Made by a program: the position numbers and the translations under genes
Origin: Candidatus Gastranaerophilales bacterium
Lineage (GTDB): Bacteria; Cyanobacteriota; Vampirovibrionia; Gastranaerophilales; Gastranaerophilaceae
Assembly: GCA_944324905.1 (NCBI GenBank)
Contig: CALUYB010000001.1
Span: forward strand, 1 to 64,000
DNA length: 64,000 bases
Direction of reading: 5' to 3'
The notes under the pieces: generated by a model
The model's input: the letters and a program-made list of their open reading frames with translations, nothing else
What the model was told of the DNA's origin: nothing
The model's database searches: none
In this document: in pieces, positions 62,931-64,000 of the stretch
Numbering within the stretch: the stretch's first letter is position 1
Layout of the letters: every line of letters starts with the position of its first letter

Positions 62931-64000
62931 ATGGATAAACTCATTGAAACATTTGTGGAACTTGCAAAAATTCCCTCTCCGTCTTTAGGTGAGGATAACG
63001 TTGCAAATAAAATAATAGAAATTTTAAATGCGCAAAATATAAAAGCTAAAAAAGACGACTATGGCAATGTGCATGCTTTTATCGAGCCAACGGATAAGTC
63101 TAAACGCCCCTTGCTTTTAAGTGCGCATATGGATGTTGTAGGGGGTGATAGTCCAGTAAATGTTATAATTAACGGCGATATTATTGAAACAGATAAAACA
63201 AGAACTTTAGGTGCAGACGATAAAGCAGGCGTTGCTGCTGCAATTGTCCTTGCTCAAGAAATTGTTAACAATAAAGATTTGCGCCATGGTGGCTTAGAGC
63301 TTGTTTTCACTCGCGATGAAGAACAAGGGATGAGTGGCATTCATAACATTGATTTTTCAAAGCTTGAGAGTGAATACATACTTGTGCTTGATTCTTCTGA
63401 ACTTGGTAAATTTGAAATTTCAGGTGCAAGCTACACTAAGCTTGATATAACGGTTAAAACAAAAATTGGCGGACACAGCGGGCTTGATATAGGTAAAAAA
63501 GACAGAATTAACGCTGCAAAAGTAATTGCAGATTATGTAAAAATTGCGCCAATTGGTGTAATTAACGAAGATGAGCTTGGCATAGTAACTTCTGCTAATT
63601 TAGGCTGTATTGTAGCAGGCGGTATTGAGCGCACATTAAAGTCTGCTCAAAAATCAAAAAACCCGCATGAATATATTTCAAAAAATTGCACTGATAATGT
63701 TATTAACACTACTGCTTGCGCACATTATTCAATCAGAAGTTCAAACGCCTGGTTTGAAAAAGAATTAATTGACGCGTATAAAAACATAGCAGATGAGATT
63801 ATAAAGAAATATGGTGAAAATGTTGAAATAAAAATTGATGTAAGCGAACATTTAAAGCCTTTTGAAAAGTCTGACGATGACACGCTTGTAAATATTGGAC
63901 GTGAAGCAGCAAAGAAAATAGGCTTAAAACTTGATGTAAGTTCATTCCACGCAGGGGCTGAAACACATGTTTACGCAAATGAAAAAAATAAATACGGTAA
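62931..64000 (+). CDS. M20-family peptidase (PepT-like), truncated by the window end
   Basis: The ATG immediately follows the trpS stop (TAA-ATG), and the reading frame stays open to the end of the window (about 356 residues seen). Zinc motifs of the M20 family are present: SAHMDVV (His/Asp, about residue 62), GADDKAG and RDEEQGMSG (catalytic Glu). The dimerisation domain (IGGHSGLDIGKKDRINAAKVIADYV) and a later zinc His follow. PepT/tripeptidase-type is the likeliest assignment, other M20 aminoacyl peptidases being possible. Confidence 0.85.
   Translation, partial: MDKLIETFVELAKIPSPSLGEDNVANKIIEILNAQNIKAKKDDYGNVHAFIEPTDKSKRPLLLSAHMDVVGGDSPVNVIINGDIIETDKTRTLGADDKAGVAAAIVLAQEIVNNKDLRHGGLELVFTRDEEQGMSGIHNIDFSKLESEYILVLDSSELGKFEISGASYTKLDITVKTKIGGHSGLDIGKKDRINAAKVIADYVKIAPIGVINEDELGIVTSANLGCIVAGGIERTLKSAQKSKNPHEYISKNCTDNVINTTACAHYSIRSSNAWFEKELIDAYKNIADEIIKKYGENVEIKIDVSEHLKPFEKSDDDTLVNIGREAAKKIGLKLDVSSFHAGAETHVYANEKNKYG

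Overview
The window is a compact, AT-rich bacterial chromosome segment with mostly short intergenic gaps and tRNA/rRNA genes absent. The gene set (SLH-domain envelope protein, CdaA, PilT, a flagellar cluster, rubrerythrin with a Fur-family regulator, PEP carboxykinase, pyruvate phosphate dikinase, secreted and cytoplasmic GH13 enzymes, NanE plus a ROK kinase) fits an anaerobic, motile, polysaccharide- and sugar-using gut-type bacterium. The combination with glycine-rich prepilin-like proteins suggests the non-photosynthetic cyanobacterial sister group (Melainabacteria/Gastranaerophilales). That assignment is inference, not proof.

Layout. 0-8 kb: ZIP metal transporter, galE, a DHA2-family exporter, a GlgX-like GH13 enzyme, and trpBA on the minus strand with a candidate leader peptide. 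8-11.7 kb: acyltransferase 3, secreted GH13 enzyme, MerR regulator. 11.8-23.2 kb: three large paralogous genes with a type IV prepilin N-terminus, a Cys-rich DUF1566/FISUMP-like C-type-lectin-like domain and long glycine-rich regions. They are interleaved with ahcY, pckA, a small XRE regulator and a noncoding locus. 23-28.9 kb: pgk, an Na+/H+ antiporter-family protein, pgi, a GmhA-like SIS protein, and the fur/perR-rubrerythrin pair. 28.9-34.5 kb: flagellar genes on both strands (motA-motB-fliL-fliN and fliJ-fliK-like-flgE/G). 34.5-46.5 kb: cysE-cysK-tyrS, a radical SAM protein, an AI-2E-family membrane protein, lysA-cdaA-orf-MBL-cdd, and nanE-ROK. 45.2-52.4 kb: tig-clpP-clpX, an SLH protein, clpB. 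52.4-55.6 kb: pilT-orf-recO. 55.7-60 kb: a Tyr-rich small protein, a repeat-rich intergenic island, ppdK. 60-64 kb: a TPR protein, trpS and a truncated M20 peptidase.

The most interesting part is 11.8-23.2 kb. Each of the three glycine-rich prepilin-like genes holds a ~210-225 bp stretch that looks like a diversity-generating-retroelement (DGR) variable repeat: conserved framework codons alternate with clusters of NNC/NNT codons that differ completely among the paralogs. A noncoding copy of this stretch lies at 17118-17330. It encodes 13 Asn (AAY) codons against 3-4 in each gene copy and carries an in-frame stop, which is what a DGR template repeat (TR) should look like. It sits inside a ~390-nt putative RNA gene with a recognisable promoter and a 10-bp inverted repeat pairing its two ends. 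No reverse transcriptase or Avd gene lies in the window, so any mutagenic homing would need an enzyme supplied in trans. The template also does not match the three variable repeats well at non-A positions in its central and 3' parts, so it may be a second or degenerating template.

Other regulatory signals seen directly include a perfect TAAA-N15-GCCGATAA flagellar sigma-28 promoter before fliJ, a near-consensus Fur/PerR box over the promoter of the regulator-rubrerythrin operon, and a ~21-bp hairpin that buries the clpB Shine-Dalgarno sequence (possible RNA thermometer). There is also a 25-bp palindrome between the XRE gene and the third variable gene, a 13-bp-arm palindrome carrying divergent -10 boxes between ahcY and pckA, and a Trp-codon leader ORF before trpB.
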